10,972 nt of DNA from an uncultured Bacillota bacterium. Lineage in GTDB: Bacteria > Bacillota > Dehalobacteriia > UBA7702. Below the pieces are notes generated by a model. The model was not told the DNA's origin. It saw only the letters and a program-made list of their open reading frames with translations, and ran no database searches. Positions 1 through 6,545 of the stretch are shown piece after piece (position 1 is the stretch's first letter; each line of letters starts with the position of its first letter). The stretch covers positions 1 to 10,972 of the forward strand of contig CACXDX010000108.1 of the NCBI GenBank assembly GCA_902766525.1, written 5' to 3'. The translations under genes and the position numbers were made by a program.

Positions 1-1607
1 TATGTATCGGGCAGGTCATTTTCATAAAGAACATAATCACCTTTTTTCGTTTTGCCGAAAACAAAGGCATTGGCCTCGTTCAGATTCGCGGCGACAAAAA
101 GCCGATCCTCATCGAAGCCCGCTTCCAAAAGACCCTCTTTGATTGCGGTTGTTTGATTTTCACCGACAAGGGCGACAAAATCACAGGCCCGCGCGGCCGA
201 AATGCCGAATTTTTTATTTTCCTCATATTCCTTTTCACCCAGCTCCACCATACCCGGAGTGATGAGGAATTTCTTTCCGCCTTCGAGATGAGCGAGAACA
301 TCCATGGCGGCGGCGGCGCCGACGGGATTGGAATTGAAGGCGTCGTCAATGATGTGCAGACCGTTTGATGTCGTTTTCAGTTCCAAACGGTGTTCCACCG
401 GAGCGAGAGCCGTTACGGCGCGCTTCATCTGTTTATAGGACACGCCGAGCTGACGCGCCATCGCGGCGGCGCCGACGATATTATAGACGTTATGAATGCC
501 GAGAAGACGAGTACGCAGCGATTCGGCGGCACCGTCTTTGGAACGCAGCACAAATTCCATCCCGCGTTCGTTATAATGAATATCCTCGGCCCAAAAATCG
601 AGATCTTCACCGTTCACACCGTAGGAAACAACACGACAGGCCGCTTTTACGGCATTGGCGCGAATCGCTTCATCATCAAAATTCATGACCGCGATGCCGT
701 TGGCGGGAAGAGCTTCGACCAGTTCGAACTTCGTATTCACGATATTTTCAAAGCTGCCGAAAGATTCGAGATGAGATTCGCCCAAAGCGGTAAGAATACC
801 GTATTGCGGCGCGACGAGATCACAGAGTTCCCTGATATCGCCGGGCTGTTTCGCGCCCATTTCCGTCACAAAAGCCTGATGGATCGGCTTCAGCTGTTCA
901 CGGACGATCCGGGTGATGCCCATCGGCGTGTTGTAGGAACCGGGGGGCATCAACGTATAATATTTTTCCTCAAGCATCCGGTTGAGGATGTGTTTGACCG
1001 AGGTTTTTCCGTAGCTGCCGGTAACGGCGACTTTGATCAGATCCGTTTCCTCCGCCAAAAGCTCTTTCGCTTCGGCAAAATAGCGGTCTTTCAAATGCTC
1101 CTCATAGGGAATCGTCAACGTATTGGCGGCTAAAATGAAGAGCGGCGAGAGGAAGGGCAGCAGCGCCATGAGCCAAAGACAAACGGCACGAATACTGCCG
1201 GAAGCGCCCATATTGGCAACGGCAAGAAAGAGCAAAGCCATGGCGGGAAGGAAAAAGATGATGAGCATAACAACGTAGAGACGCGTCGCTCTTTGCGTAA
1301 AGACCAAAGGCTTTTTGGGCGGTGTTTTGTCTCTCCCCCTGAGGAAAATCAAATAAGCCAAAACCCAAAGGACAAGGGCGACAAGCTCCGCAACGATACC
1401 GCCGAGGAAGAGAGGAACAGCCGCCAGCAAGGCCAGTAAATCGCTATACCGCCGTTTTCCCTTGGTTTTGTACCATTGACCGTAACGATCATTCCTATAG
1501 GTATTGAGCTGCATCATGTGAAGCTCCTCGCTGAGACGGGCCACGGCATAAAGGACATAGGGTACCGAAGCAACGATCCAGACGAGGGATAGAATGGAAT
1601 AGACCAT
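1..1607 (-). CDS. Membrane-anchored Mur ligase family protein (MurF-like), partial at 3' end
   Basis: This reading frame is open from ATG at 1607 to the window edge: 535 residues are visible and the last two bases (TA) could begin a Tyr or a stop codon. An AGGAGG site (1615-1620) lies 7 nt before the ATG. The first ~165 residues are hydrophobic, with about five membrane segments (near 1-22, 56-73, 75-90, 108-133, 139-162). The Mur ligase core follows: P-loop TGSYGKTS (196-203), GSYNTPMGITR (223-233), EMGAKQPGDI (249-258), GESHLESFGS (276-285), HNVYNIVGA (372-380), EHRLEL (405-410), and C-terminal motifs IIDDAFNSNP (419-428) and TPGMVELG (450-457). The family makes amide bonds with ATP; MurF adds D-Ala-D-Ala to UDP-MurNAc-tripeptide. 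This protein lacks the N-terminal UDP-sugar domain of true MurF and carries membrane helices instead, so its substrate is uncertain. Little of the C-terminal domain should be missing. It is probably co-translated with the hydrolase just upstream. Confidence 0.88.
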   Translation of the reverse strand, partial: MVYSILSLVWIVASVPYVLYAVARLSEELHMMQLNTYRNDRYGQWYKTKGKRRYSDLLALLAAVPLFLGGIVAELVALVLWVLAYLIFLRGRDKTPPKKPLVFTQRATRLYVVMLIIFFLPAMALLFLAVANMGASGSIRAVCLWLMALLPFLSPLFILAANTLTIPYEEHLKDRYFAEAKELLAEETDLIKVAVTGSYGKTSVKHILNRMLEEKYYTLMPPGSYNTPMGITRIVREQLKPIHQAFVTEMGAKQPGDIRELCDLVAPQYGILTALGESHLESFGSFENIVNTKFELVEALPANGIAVMNFDDEAIRANAVKAACRVVSYGVNGEDLDFWAEDIHYNERGMEFVLRSKDGAAESLRTRLLGIHNVYNIVGAAAMARQLGVSYKQMKRAVTALAPVEHRLELKTTSNGLHIIDDAFNSNPVGAAAAMDVLAHLEGGKKFLITPGMVELGEKEYEENKKFGISAARACDFVALVGENQTTAIKEGLLEAGFDEDRLFVAANLNEANAFVFGKTKKGDYVLYENDLPDT

Positions 1608-1619
1608 GATGATTCCTCC

Positions 1620-2387
1620 TCAGATAAAAGCTTTGCAAACGCCGATAAAGCGATTTTTTTCTTCAAGAAAGGCAAAATGACCGCGACCGGAGAAAACGAT
1701 CAATGCCGCGTCAACATGATTTTTCTTTAAAATCTCTTCCATTTTTTCTCCGTCCGAAAGCGGCGTCGCCGTATCTTCACTGCCCCAGATCAGCAGCGTC
1801 GGTACACGCACCTCGGCAAGGACGCCGGAGAGATCTTCATTGACAACGGTGGAGAGAATACGCTTCATCGTCGGCGAAGCGGCATTGTAATCCGCCGATC
1901 CGCGTTTATCCCGCTGTTTTGCCAGAATTTCATCTTTTTTCCCTTTCAAACCCGGCAAAGACAGCACCTTTTTCATCGCCTTATAGGAATAAACTTTCGT
2001 ATAATAGGAAGCCGAACGGTGCGGCTTGATCCCGGCGCTGTCCGTTAAAATCATTTTTTCGGCGAGACCCGCCGCGGCCAGGGAAATCGCAATGCGGCCG
2101 CCGTTGGAATGGCCGATCAGCACCGGTTTTTCCAGCTTTAACGCTTTCATAAAGTGACTGAAAAAGGCAGAAAAATCTTTTGTGCCCCAATCCGCCGGCG
2201 GTTCCTCGCTTTCGCCGAAACCCGGGATATCCGGAGCGATCACGAGGTGATCGCCTTTTAAAGCGTCAATCAGCGGCTGCCAGTGGCCGCCGTTGCAGCC
2301 CCAGCCGTGAAGCATCAGTACCGGAGGGCCTTCCCCTTCTTCGATATAACTGATTTCCAACCCGTCAACGATGATTCTTTTTTTCAT
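1620..2387 (-). CDS. Alpha/beta-fold hydrolase, cytosolic
   Basis: This is a 255-residue single-domain alpha/beta hydrolase. The complete catalytic set is visible: oxyanion-hole region LHGWG (26-30), nucleophile elbow GHSNGG with Ser94, acid Asp205 in WGSED, and His237 in GRGHF. There is no signal peptide or membrane segment, so it should act in the cytoplasm. The exact reaction (esterase, lipase, haloperoxidase-like or C-C hydrolase) cannot be read from the sequence. I chose ATG 2387 because the AAAGGA site lies about 10 nt upstream; a GTG at 2393 in the same frame would add two residues but sits very close to that site. The gene lies 41 nt after comM with no terminator between them, so it is probably transcribed from the comM promoter. 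Its TGA stop shares a base with the ribosome-binding site of the Mur-ligase-like gene, which suggests translational coupling and a shared pathway. Confidence 0.9.
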   Translation of the reverse strand: MKKRIIVDGLEISYIEEGEGPPVLMLHGWGCNGGHWQPLIDALKGDHLVIAPDIPGFGESEEPPADWGTKDFSAFFSHFMKALKLEKPVLIGHSNGGRIAISLAAAGLAEKMILTDSAGIKPHRSASYYTKVYSYKAMKKVLSLPGLKGKKDEILAKQRDKRGSADYNAASPTMKRILSTVVNEDLSGVLAEVRVPTLLIWGSEDTATPLSDGEKMEEILKKNHVDAALIVFSGRGHFAFLEEKNRFIGVCKAFI

Positions 2388-2434
2388 TTTCACCGATTCC
2401 TTTTCTTTGCTGTGACATGAGGCAGCCGCTTCTT

Positions 2435-3988
2435 TTACTTCCTGTCCAGGGAACGGAAGCGTATCGCCTCTAAAATATGTTCTTTTTTGATTCGCTCTTC
2501 TCCCGCGAGGTCGGCAATGGTGCGGGCGACCTTGAGGATACGGTCATGACCGCGGGCACTGAGCTTCAGGCGACGAAAAGCCTTCTCCAATACGGAAGAA
2601 GTTTCGTCATCGAGAGCGCAAAAGCGATCCAGATAGCGTCGGTCCAAACCGGCGTTGACCATAATCGGCAGCCCTTCATAGCGTTTTTTCTGGATATCTC
2701 TGGCGGCGATGACCCGTCGCCGGATGGCGGCGGAAGATTCCTCTTTATGTTCTCCGGAAGAATCATGGAGCTCACCGTAGGTCACACGGCTGACGTTCAT
2801 ATGCAGATCGATACGATCCAAAAGCGGACCGCTCAATTTGTTGAAATAACGGTTGATCTGCTGATCGGTACAGCGGCAGTCTTTTTCGGGATCGCCGTAA
2901 TAGCCGCAGGGACAGGGATTGCAGGCGGCAATAAGCTGAAAATCCGCCGGAAATGAGCAGGTTCCCGAGGCTCTGGCGATATGAATCACCTTATCCTCCA
3001 AAGGCTGGCGCAGCACCTCCAAAACATTTTTGGGAAATTCCACGATTTCATCGAGGAAAAGAACGCCGTGGGTCGCGAGACTGATCTCACCGGGCTTCGG
3101 ATAAGCGCCGCCGCCGGTGAGACTTATCGCCGAGGAGGTATGATGGGGAGAGCGAAAGGGCCGTTCTTTGACGAGATCGCGTCCGCCCAATTCTCCGGCA
3201 AGACTGTAGAGAGAAGTCACATCAAGAGATTCTTCCCGGCTCAACGGCGGCAAAACAGAAGGAAAACTTCGGGCCAGCAGCGTTTTCCCGCTGCCGGGAA
3301 CACCGATCATCAAAGCGTTGTGACCGCCTGCCGCGGCGATTTCCAGACCTCTTTTGATCATGGTCTGTCCTTTGATGGCGCTCATATCGATAAAGGAAGA
3401 AAATTCTCTGTCATCAAAGGTCAGCGCGTCTTTATCCATGCGCGTCGGCGAAAATTCCGCCGTACCGTAAAGCAGCTCCCCCAAAAAACGCAGGGAAGAA
3501 ACGGCCTGAACAAAACCGCGGCCGAAGAAAGCGGCTTCTCCGCTGTTGGCTTCGGGTAAAAAGAAACGCAGATCGTTCACGTCTTCTCCGAGAGAAGCGC
3601 AAATGCCGCCGACCATCGGCAAAACACCGTTGATCGCGGTGACAGATCCGTCCAGAGACAATTCACCGAAGAAAAAGTCATTTTCGCGAATGGCGGAAAC
3701 CGGCAGCTGATCGGTGGCGAGAAGCAGAGCCGCGGCAATGGGAAGATCAAAACCGGTTCCGCTCTTTTTCAAATCCGCCGGAGCAAGATTGACGATGATA
3801 CGTTTGGCGGGGAAAACAAAACCGGCATTTTTCAACGCGGCTTTCACCCGCTCACGACTTTCCTTAACGGCTGCCTCGGGCAGACCGACGATCTCAAAAC
3901 AGGGCATCCCGTTGGCGATATCGGCCTCAACGGTAACGAGATGAGCTTCCAAGCCGTACAGCGCCACGGAACGTACTTTTGCCAGCAT
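2435..3988 (-). CDS. comM: YifB/ComM family magnesium chelatase-like AAA+ ATPase
   Basis: This 517-residue protein matches the usual ~500-residue length of the YifB/ComM family. The N-terminal part (about 1-170) has the Lon-protease-like fold signature, including GLPEAAVKESRERVKAAL (35-52) and SGTGFDLPIA (76-85). The AAA+ part has Walker A GVPGSGKT (229-236), Walker B VLFLDE (309-314), the PFRSPHHT motif (277-284), and CNPCPCG plus DCRC (356-362 and 370-373), a Cys cluster typical of the family. A sensor-2 region SARGHDRILKVART (477-490) follows. In Gram-negative competent species ComM is a hexameric helicase that extends branch migration during transformation; its role in Bacillota is less clear. 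The ATG at 3988 has GGAGG 10 nt upstream and gives the conserved MLAKV start. An ATG at 4036 in the same frame would add 16 unconserved residues and is less likely. The gene has its own consensus promoter. Confidence 0.95.
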   Translation of the reverse strand: MLAKVRSVALYGLEAHLVTVEADIANGMPCFEIVGLPEAAVKESRERVKAALKNAGFVFPAKRIIVNLAPADLKKSGTGFDLPIAAALLLATDQLPVSAIRENDFFFGELSLDGSVTAINGVLPMVGGICASLGEDVNDLRFFLPEANSGEAAFFGRGFVQAVSSLRFLGELLYGTAEFSPTRMDKDALTFDDREFSSFIDMSAIKGQTMIKRGLEIAAAGGHNALMIGVPGSGKTLLARSFPSVLPPLSREESLDVTSLYSLAGELGGRDLVKERPFRSPHHTSSAISLTGGGAYPKPGEISLATHGVLFLDEIVEFPKNVLEVLRQPLEDKVIHIARASGTCSFPADFQLIAACNPCPCGYYGDPEKDCRCTDQQINRYFNKLSGPLLDRIDLHMNVSRVTYGELHDSSGEHKEESSAAIRRRVIAARDIQKKRYEGLPIMVNAGLDRRYLDRFCALDDETSSVLEKAFRRLKLSARGHDRILKVARTIADLAGEERIKKEHILEAIRFRSLDRK

Positions 3989-4021
3989 AAGAAAAAGGCC
4001 TCCGATCTTCTCCCGCCCGAC

Positions 4022-4043
4022 AGGCTTTATCTGCAATAAGCCT
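4022..4043 (-). other. Small hairpin in the comM leader
   Basis: On the minus strand AGGCTTAT (4036-4043) can pair with ATAAAGCCT (4022-4030), with one bulged base and a 5-nt loop. It sits in the ~75-nt untranslated leader of comM, upstream of its ribosome-binding site. It could be a regulatory or stabilising element, but chance is not excluded. Confidence 0.3.
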
Positions 4044-4070
4044 ATCGTACTTATGATATCCTAATATAAC

Positions 4071-4098
4071 ATTATATAAAAAAGAAAGCGAATGTCAA
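4071..4098 (-). promoter_or_regulatory. Sigma-A type promoter of comM
   Basis: Both hexamers match consensus on the minus strand: -35 TTGACA (4093-4098) and -10 TATAAT (4071-4076), separated by 16 nt. Transcription should start near 4063, giving a leader of about 75 nt before comM. The -35 and spacer overlap the terminator of the upstream yraN gene. Confidence 0.85.
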
Positions 4099-4130
4099 TA
4101 CATATATATTGTAGATTTTCATTCGCTTCC
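4078..4130 (-). terminator. Intrinsic terminator after yraN
   Basis: On the minus strand AAGCGAATG (4120-4128) pairs perfectly with CATTCGCTT (4086-4094), and the stem can extend to 11 bp with one G-U pair. A run of six T follows (4078-4083). The 25-nt loop holds its own small inverted repeat, CAATA/TATTG. The hairpin begins 28 nt after the yraN stop and closes the rbgA-rnhB-yraN unit. Confidence 0.8.
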
Positions 4131-4157
4131 CGTTCAATTTGTAATTTTTCATTCTGT

Positions 4158-4520
4158 TCAGGAAAAGATATCTTCATAAATCTCCGTCCGTAAAACGCGA
4201 TCGTCCGTATCGAGAATGACGGCGACGGCAAAGAAACGGATATCCCGCTCGGCATCGGGGAGAGAACAAAGATAAACCTCGGCGGCACGTTTCAGCCGGC
4301 GCTGCTTTTGGGGCGTGATGCTTTCCAAAGCACTGCCGAAACGGGTGTTCCGCCTCGTTTTGACCTCGACAAAAACAATCTCATCCCCTTTTTCGAGGAT
4401 CAGATCAAGTTCACCGCCGCGGATCGTATAATTATGTTCCAGCAAACGATATCCCCGCTTCAGCAAAGCCTTGGCGGCGACGCGCTCGCCGTAATAGCCG
4501 ATATCTTTTCGATTTCCCAT
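4158..4520 (-). CDS. yraN: YraN family (UPF0102) endonuclease-like protein
   Basis: This 120-residue protein has the normal UPF0102 length. The restriction-endonuclease-like core is visible: GYYGERVAAKALLKRGY (8-24), then GGELDLI (35-41) with Asp39, and FVEVKTR (50-56) with Glu52 and Lys54, forming the D-ExK nuclease pattern. The family resembles Holliday-junction resolvases in fold, but its cellular job is not well established. The ATG at 4520 follows the rnhB stop by 1 nt, so the two are almost certainly co-translated. The pairing rnhB-yraN-comM is widely conserved in Bacillota and hints at a DNA-processing role. Confidence 0.94.
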   Translation of the reverse strand: MGNRKDIGYYGERVAAKALLKRGYRLLEHNYTIRGGELDLILEKGDEIVFVEVKTRRNTRFGSALESITPQKQRRLKRAAEVYLCSLPDAERDIRFFAVAVILDTDDRVLRTEIYEDIFS

Positions 4521-4521
4521 A

Positions 4522-5163
4522 TCATTTCACCTTAAAGGAACGGCGGTGGATCGGAGAAAAACCCATTTCTTTAACGGCTTCACGATGAGCCTTGGTGGGA
4601 TAACCTTTGTGACCGGCAAAACCGTACCCGGGATAAAGGGCGTCATAGCCGATCATTATCCGGTCTCTCTCCGTCTTGGCCAAAATGCTGGCGGCGGCGA
4701 TCGACGCGGAAAGAGAATCTCCCTTGATCAGCGCTTGCTGAGCGAGATCAACCCTGCGCATGGTATGAGGTCCGTCGATGAAAACGACATCCGGAGAAAA
4801 ACCCTTCTCAATCAGTTCATCCACAGCCAGCGACATCGCCTTCAGCGACGCTTCCAAAATATTGATCCTGTCGATTTCATCATGTTCCACGCGGGCCACG
4901 GCCCAGGCCAGCGCACGTTCTTTAATGATCGGCTCCAGTTTGAAACGACGCTTTTCGCTCAGCTTTTTGGAGTCGTTGAGTCCGGAGATCTCGGCAAAGG
5001 GCGGCAAAATCACGGCGGCCGCCACGACGGGCCCGGCCAAAGGTCCTCTGCCGGCCTCATCACAGCCGACGACAAGGAGCCTGTCCCGGCGATAATATTC
5101 TTCTTCAAAACGATACATTTCCTTCAAACGCATCGCTTCTTTTTCATGATCTGATGAATTCAT
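4522..5163 (-). CDS. rnhB: Ribonuclease HII
   Basis: This 213-residue type 2 RNase H cuts RNA in RNA-DNA hybrids and removes single ribonucleotides misincorporated into DNA. The catalytic acids are all present: Asp35 and Glu36 in CDEAGRGP (34-41), Asp130 in VFIDGP (127-132), and Asp149 in KGDS (147-150). GLNDSKKLSEKRR (61-73) and ASILAKTERD (158-167) are also typical of the family. About 25 residues precede the catalytic core, a modest N-terminal extension common in Gram-positive RnhB. The start ATG overlaps the rbgA stop in ATGA (4 nt), a sign of translational coupling. Confidence 0.97.
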   Translation of the reverse strand: MNSSDHEKEAMRLKEMYRFEEEYYRRDRLLVVGCDEAGRGPLAGPVVAAAVILPPFAEISGLNDSKKLSEKRRFKLEPIIKERALAWAVARVEHDEIDRINILEASLKAMSLAVDELIEKGFSPDVVFIDGPHTMRRVDLAQQALIKGDSLSASIAAASILAKTERDRIMIGYDALYPGYGFAGHKGYPTKAHREAVKEMGFSPIHRRSFKVK

Positions 5164-6011
5164 TCCGGCAGCTCCAGCATAAATTTCCCCAATTTGCCTT
5201 CTCGATATTCCTTCAAAAGCATGATATAGGTCTCCTCTTCCCGTATCCCGCCTTTACGCACCATACCGCGATTGCGCGCGATTTGTTCCAACAGCTCCTC
5301 GGCGTGTTCGGGCATTTCCTCGACACGGTAGCGTTCCCTGAAAACTTCGGGACGCTGATCCTTCAGCCAGTTCAGCAAAAACCATCCGCAATCCTCCTCG
5401 GAACACGCGTCTCTGCTGATGGAACCGACGGCGGCCAGAGCCAGCGCCGCGTTTTGATCATCCAGTCTGGGCCAAAGAATGCCGGGGGAATCGAGAAGTT
5501 CCAGATGATCGCCGCTGCGCACCCATTGCAGAGAACGGGTCAATCCCGGTTTATTTCCGGTCTTCACCCTGTTTGCGCCGACCATGGCGTTGAGCAGAGC
5601 GCTCTTGCCGGAATTGGGGATGCCGACGATCATAATACGCAGCGGCCGGGGACGGCGCCCCCGTTCTTTTAATCGTTCACAGAGAGCCCGATATTCCCGA
5701 TCCAGATATTGATCCAGATCCTTTAAGCCCTTTTTTTTACGGGCTGCGGAGGCAAAAACCGCAGGCTGCTTCCGATCCCGGAAAAAGGCAAGCCAGCGCC
5801 GCTGTTCCTCATCGCCGGTCAGATCGGCTTTATTGAGTACCAGCAGCGAAGGTTTATTCCCGATCAGCTGCTTCAACTGCGGATTTCTGGAGCTTCGGGG
5901 CAGCCGGGCATCGCCGATCTCCAATATCAGATCGCAGAGAGACGCCTGTTCTTTGATTTGCCGGCCGGCTTTCGCCATATGTCCCGGATACCAGTTGATA
6001 TTTTCTGCCAT
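5160..6011 (-). CDS. rbgA: Ribosome biogenesis GTPase RbgA (YlqF)
   Basis: This 283-residue circularly permuted GTPase promotes late assembly of the 50S subunit. The G motifs come in permuted order: G4 NKAD (60-63), G5-like SAARKKKG (88-95), G1 GIPNSGKS (130-137), G2 PGLTR (155-159), G3 DSPG (174-177). The family N-terminal signature WYPGHMAKA (7-15) is present, as is a C-terminal helical RNA-binding region (about 200-283). I chose ATG 6011 because it gives the conserved MAENINWYPGHM start and has AAAGGA 10 nt upstream. The in-frame GTG at 6020 lies almost on top of that site. The ribosome-binding site comes directly after the T-run of the rplS terminator, and I see no clear separate promoter, so expression may depend on readthrough. 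Confidence 0.96.
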   Translation of the reverse strand: MAENINWYPGHMAKAGRQIKEQASLCDLILEIGDARLPRSSRNPQLKQLIGNKPSLLVLNKADLTGDEEQRRWLAFFRDRKQPAVFASAARKKKGLKDLDQYLDREYRALCERLKERGRRPRPLRIMIVGIPNSGKSALLNAMVGANRVKTGNKPGLTRSLQWVRSGDHLELLDSPGILWPRLDDQNAALALAAVGSISRDACSEEDCGWFLLNWLKDQRPEVFRERYRVEEMPEHAEELLEQIARNRGMVRKGGIREEETYIMLLKEYREGKLGKFMLELPE

Positions 6012-6029
6012 GATAAGCACATCCTTTGC

Positions 6030-6060
6030 AAAAAAGAAAGGGACTTATAAAGTCCCTTTC
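6030..6060 (-). terminator. Intrinsic terminator after rplS
   Basis: A perfect 11-bp inverted repeat, GAAAGGGACTT (6050-6060 on the minus strand) paired with AAGTCCCTTTC (6036-6046), has a 3-nt loop and is followed by six T (6030-6035). It begins 17 nt after the rplS stop. Its T-run ends just before the rbgA ribosome-binding site. Confidence 0.9.
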
Positions 6061-6077
6061 TCCCATACCTGAAAACG

Positions 6078-6422
6078 TTATTTGCGCAGTTCTTTGATTC
6101 TCGCGGATTTCCCGGTGAGATTGCGCAGATAGTAAAGTTTCGCACGGCGAACCTTGCCGCGGCGAATAATTTCGATTTTGTCCAGTTTCGGCGAATGAAC
6201 GGGAAACGTTCTTTCAACACCGATATTCTTGGAGATACGACGAACGGTAAAGGTTTCCGTCGCGCCTCTGCCTTTTCTGGCAATGCAAACGCCTTCATAG
6301 GCCTGAACACGTTCCTTATCGCCTTCTTTAATCTTTACATGGACTTTTACGGTATCCCCCACGCGGAAGCGAGGAATATCTTCCTTCAGATAAGGCTGTT
6401 CAACTAATTCGATAAGATTCAT
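6078..6422 (-). CDS. rplS: 50S ribosomal protein L19
   Basis: This 114-residue protein has the usual length for bL19, a protein of the 50S subunit located at the subunit interface. Recognisable stretches are IPRFRVGDTVKVHVKIKEG (16-34), YEGVCIARKGRG (42-53), FTVRRISKNIGVERTFPVHSP (58-78) and the C-terminal RRAKLYYLRNLTGKSARIKE. GAGGAG lies 6 nt before ATG 6422. It sits between its own promoter and a strong terminator, so most of its mRNA is probably monocistronic even though it lies inside a larger gene cluster. This would allow ribosomal-protein levels to be set independently of trmD. Confidence 0.98.
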   Translation of the reverse strand: MNLIELVEQPYLKEDIPRFRVGDTVKVHVKIKEGDKERVQAYEGVCIARKGRGATETFTVRRISKNIGVERTFPVHSPKLDKIEIIRRGKVRRAKLYYLRNLTGKSARIKELRK

Positions 6423-6495
6423 GATATTCTCCTCTCATTTCCTGATGTTCATACACGGAACTTCCCCGCCAGAGGACCATCGCTGTACACAATGC
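6423..6495 (-). promoter_or_regulatory. rplS mRNA leader with possible anti-Shine-Dalgarno
   Basis: The inferred untranslated leader of rplS is about 73 nt. TCCTCT (6471-6476, minus strand) is perfectly complementary to AGAGGA (6430-6435), which contains the ribosome-binding site. Between them GTTC and GAAC could close a small hairpin. This would allow the site to be hidden, as in autoregulated ribosomal-protein mRNAs. L19 leaders are known in low-GC Gram-positives, but I cannot confirm a match to that RNA family by eye. Confidence 0.4.
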
Positions 6496-6501
6496 CTAAT
6501 T

Positions 6502-6530
6502 ATTTTAGCACAATCAAAAAATAAATGCAA
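6502..6530 (-). promoter_or_regulatory. Sigma-A type promoter of rplS
   Basis: On the minus strand the -35 is TTGCAT (6525-6530) and the -10 is TAAAAT (6502-6507), with an optimal 17-nt spacer. It lies in the gap between trmD and rplS, and no terminator follows trmD, so rplS could receive transcripts from both sources. Confidence 0.8.
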
Positions 6531-6545
6531 GAACTTTTTTGGAGA

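Noticed and set aside
390..1133. Plus-strand open frame of 247 codons
   Set aside because: It lies antisense to the Mur-ligase-like gene, whose motifs are clear. It has no recognisable domain and is a shadow frame.
2981..3559. Plus-strand open frame of 192 codons
   Set aside because: It is antisense to comM in the AAA+ region, has low-complexity basic content and no family motif.
4061..4288. Minus-strand 75-codon frame overlapping yraN
   Set aside because: It is a different frame of the yraN end that runs through the terminator and promoter.
4546..5154. Plus-strand open frames opposite rnhB
   Set aside because: These are antisense shadows. The minus-strand RNase HII has all four catalytic acids.
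6047..6080. TATAAG sequence in the rplS terminator as a -10 for rbgA
   Set aside because: The hexamer at the matching -35 distance (TCAGGT) is poor, and the sequence is explained by the hairpin loop.
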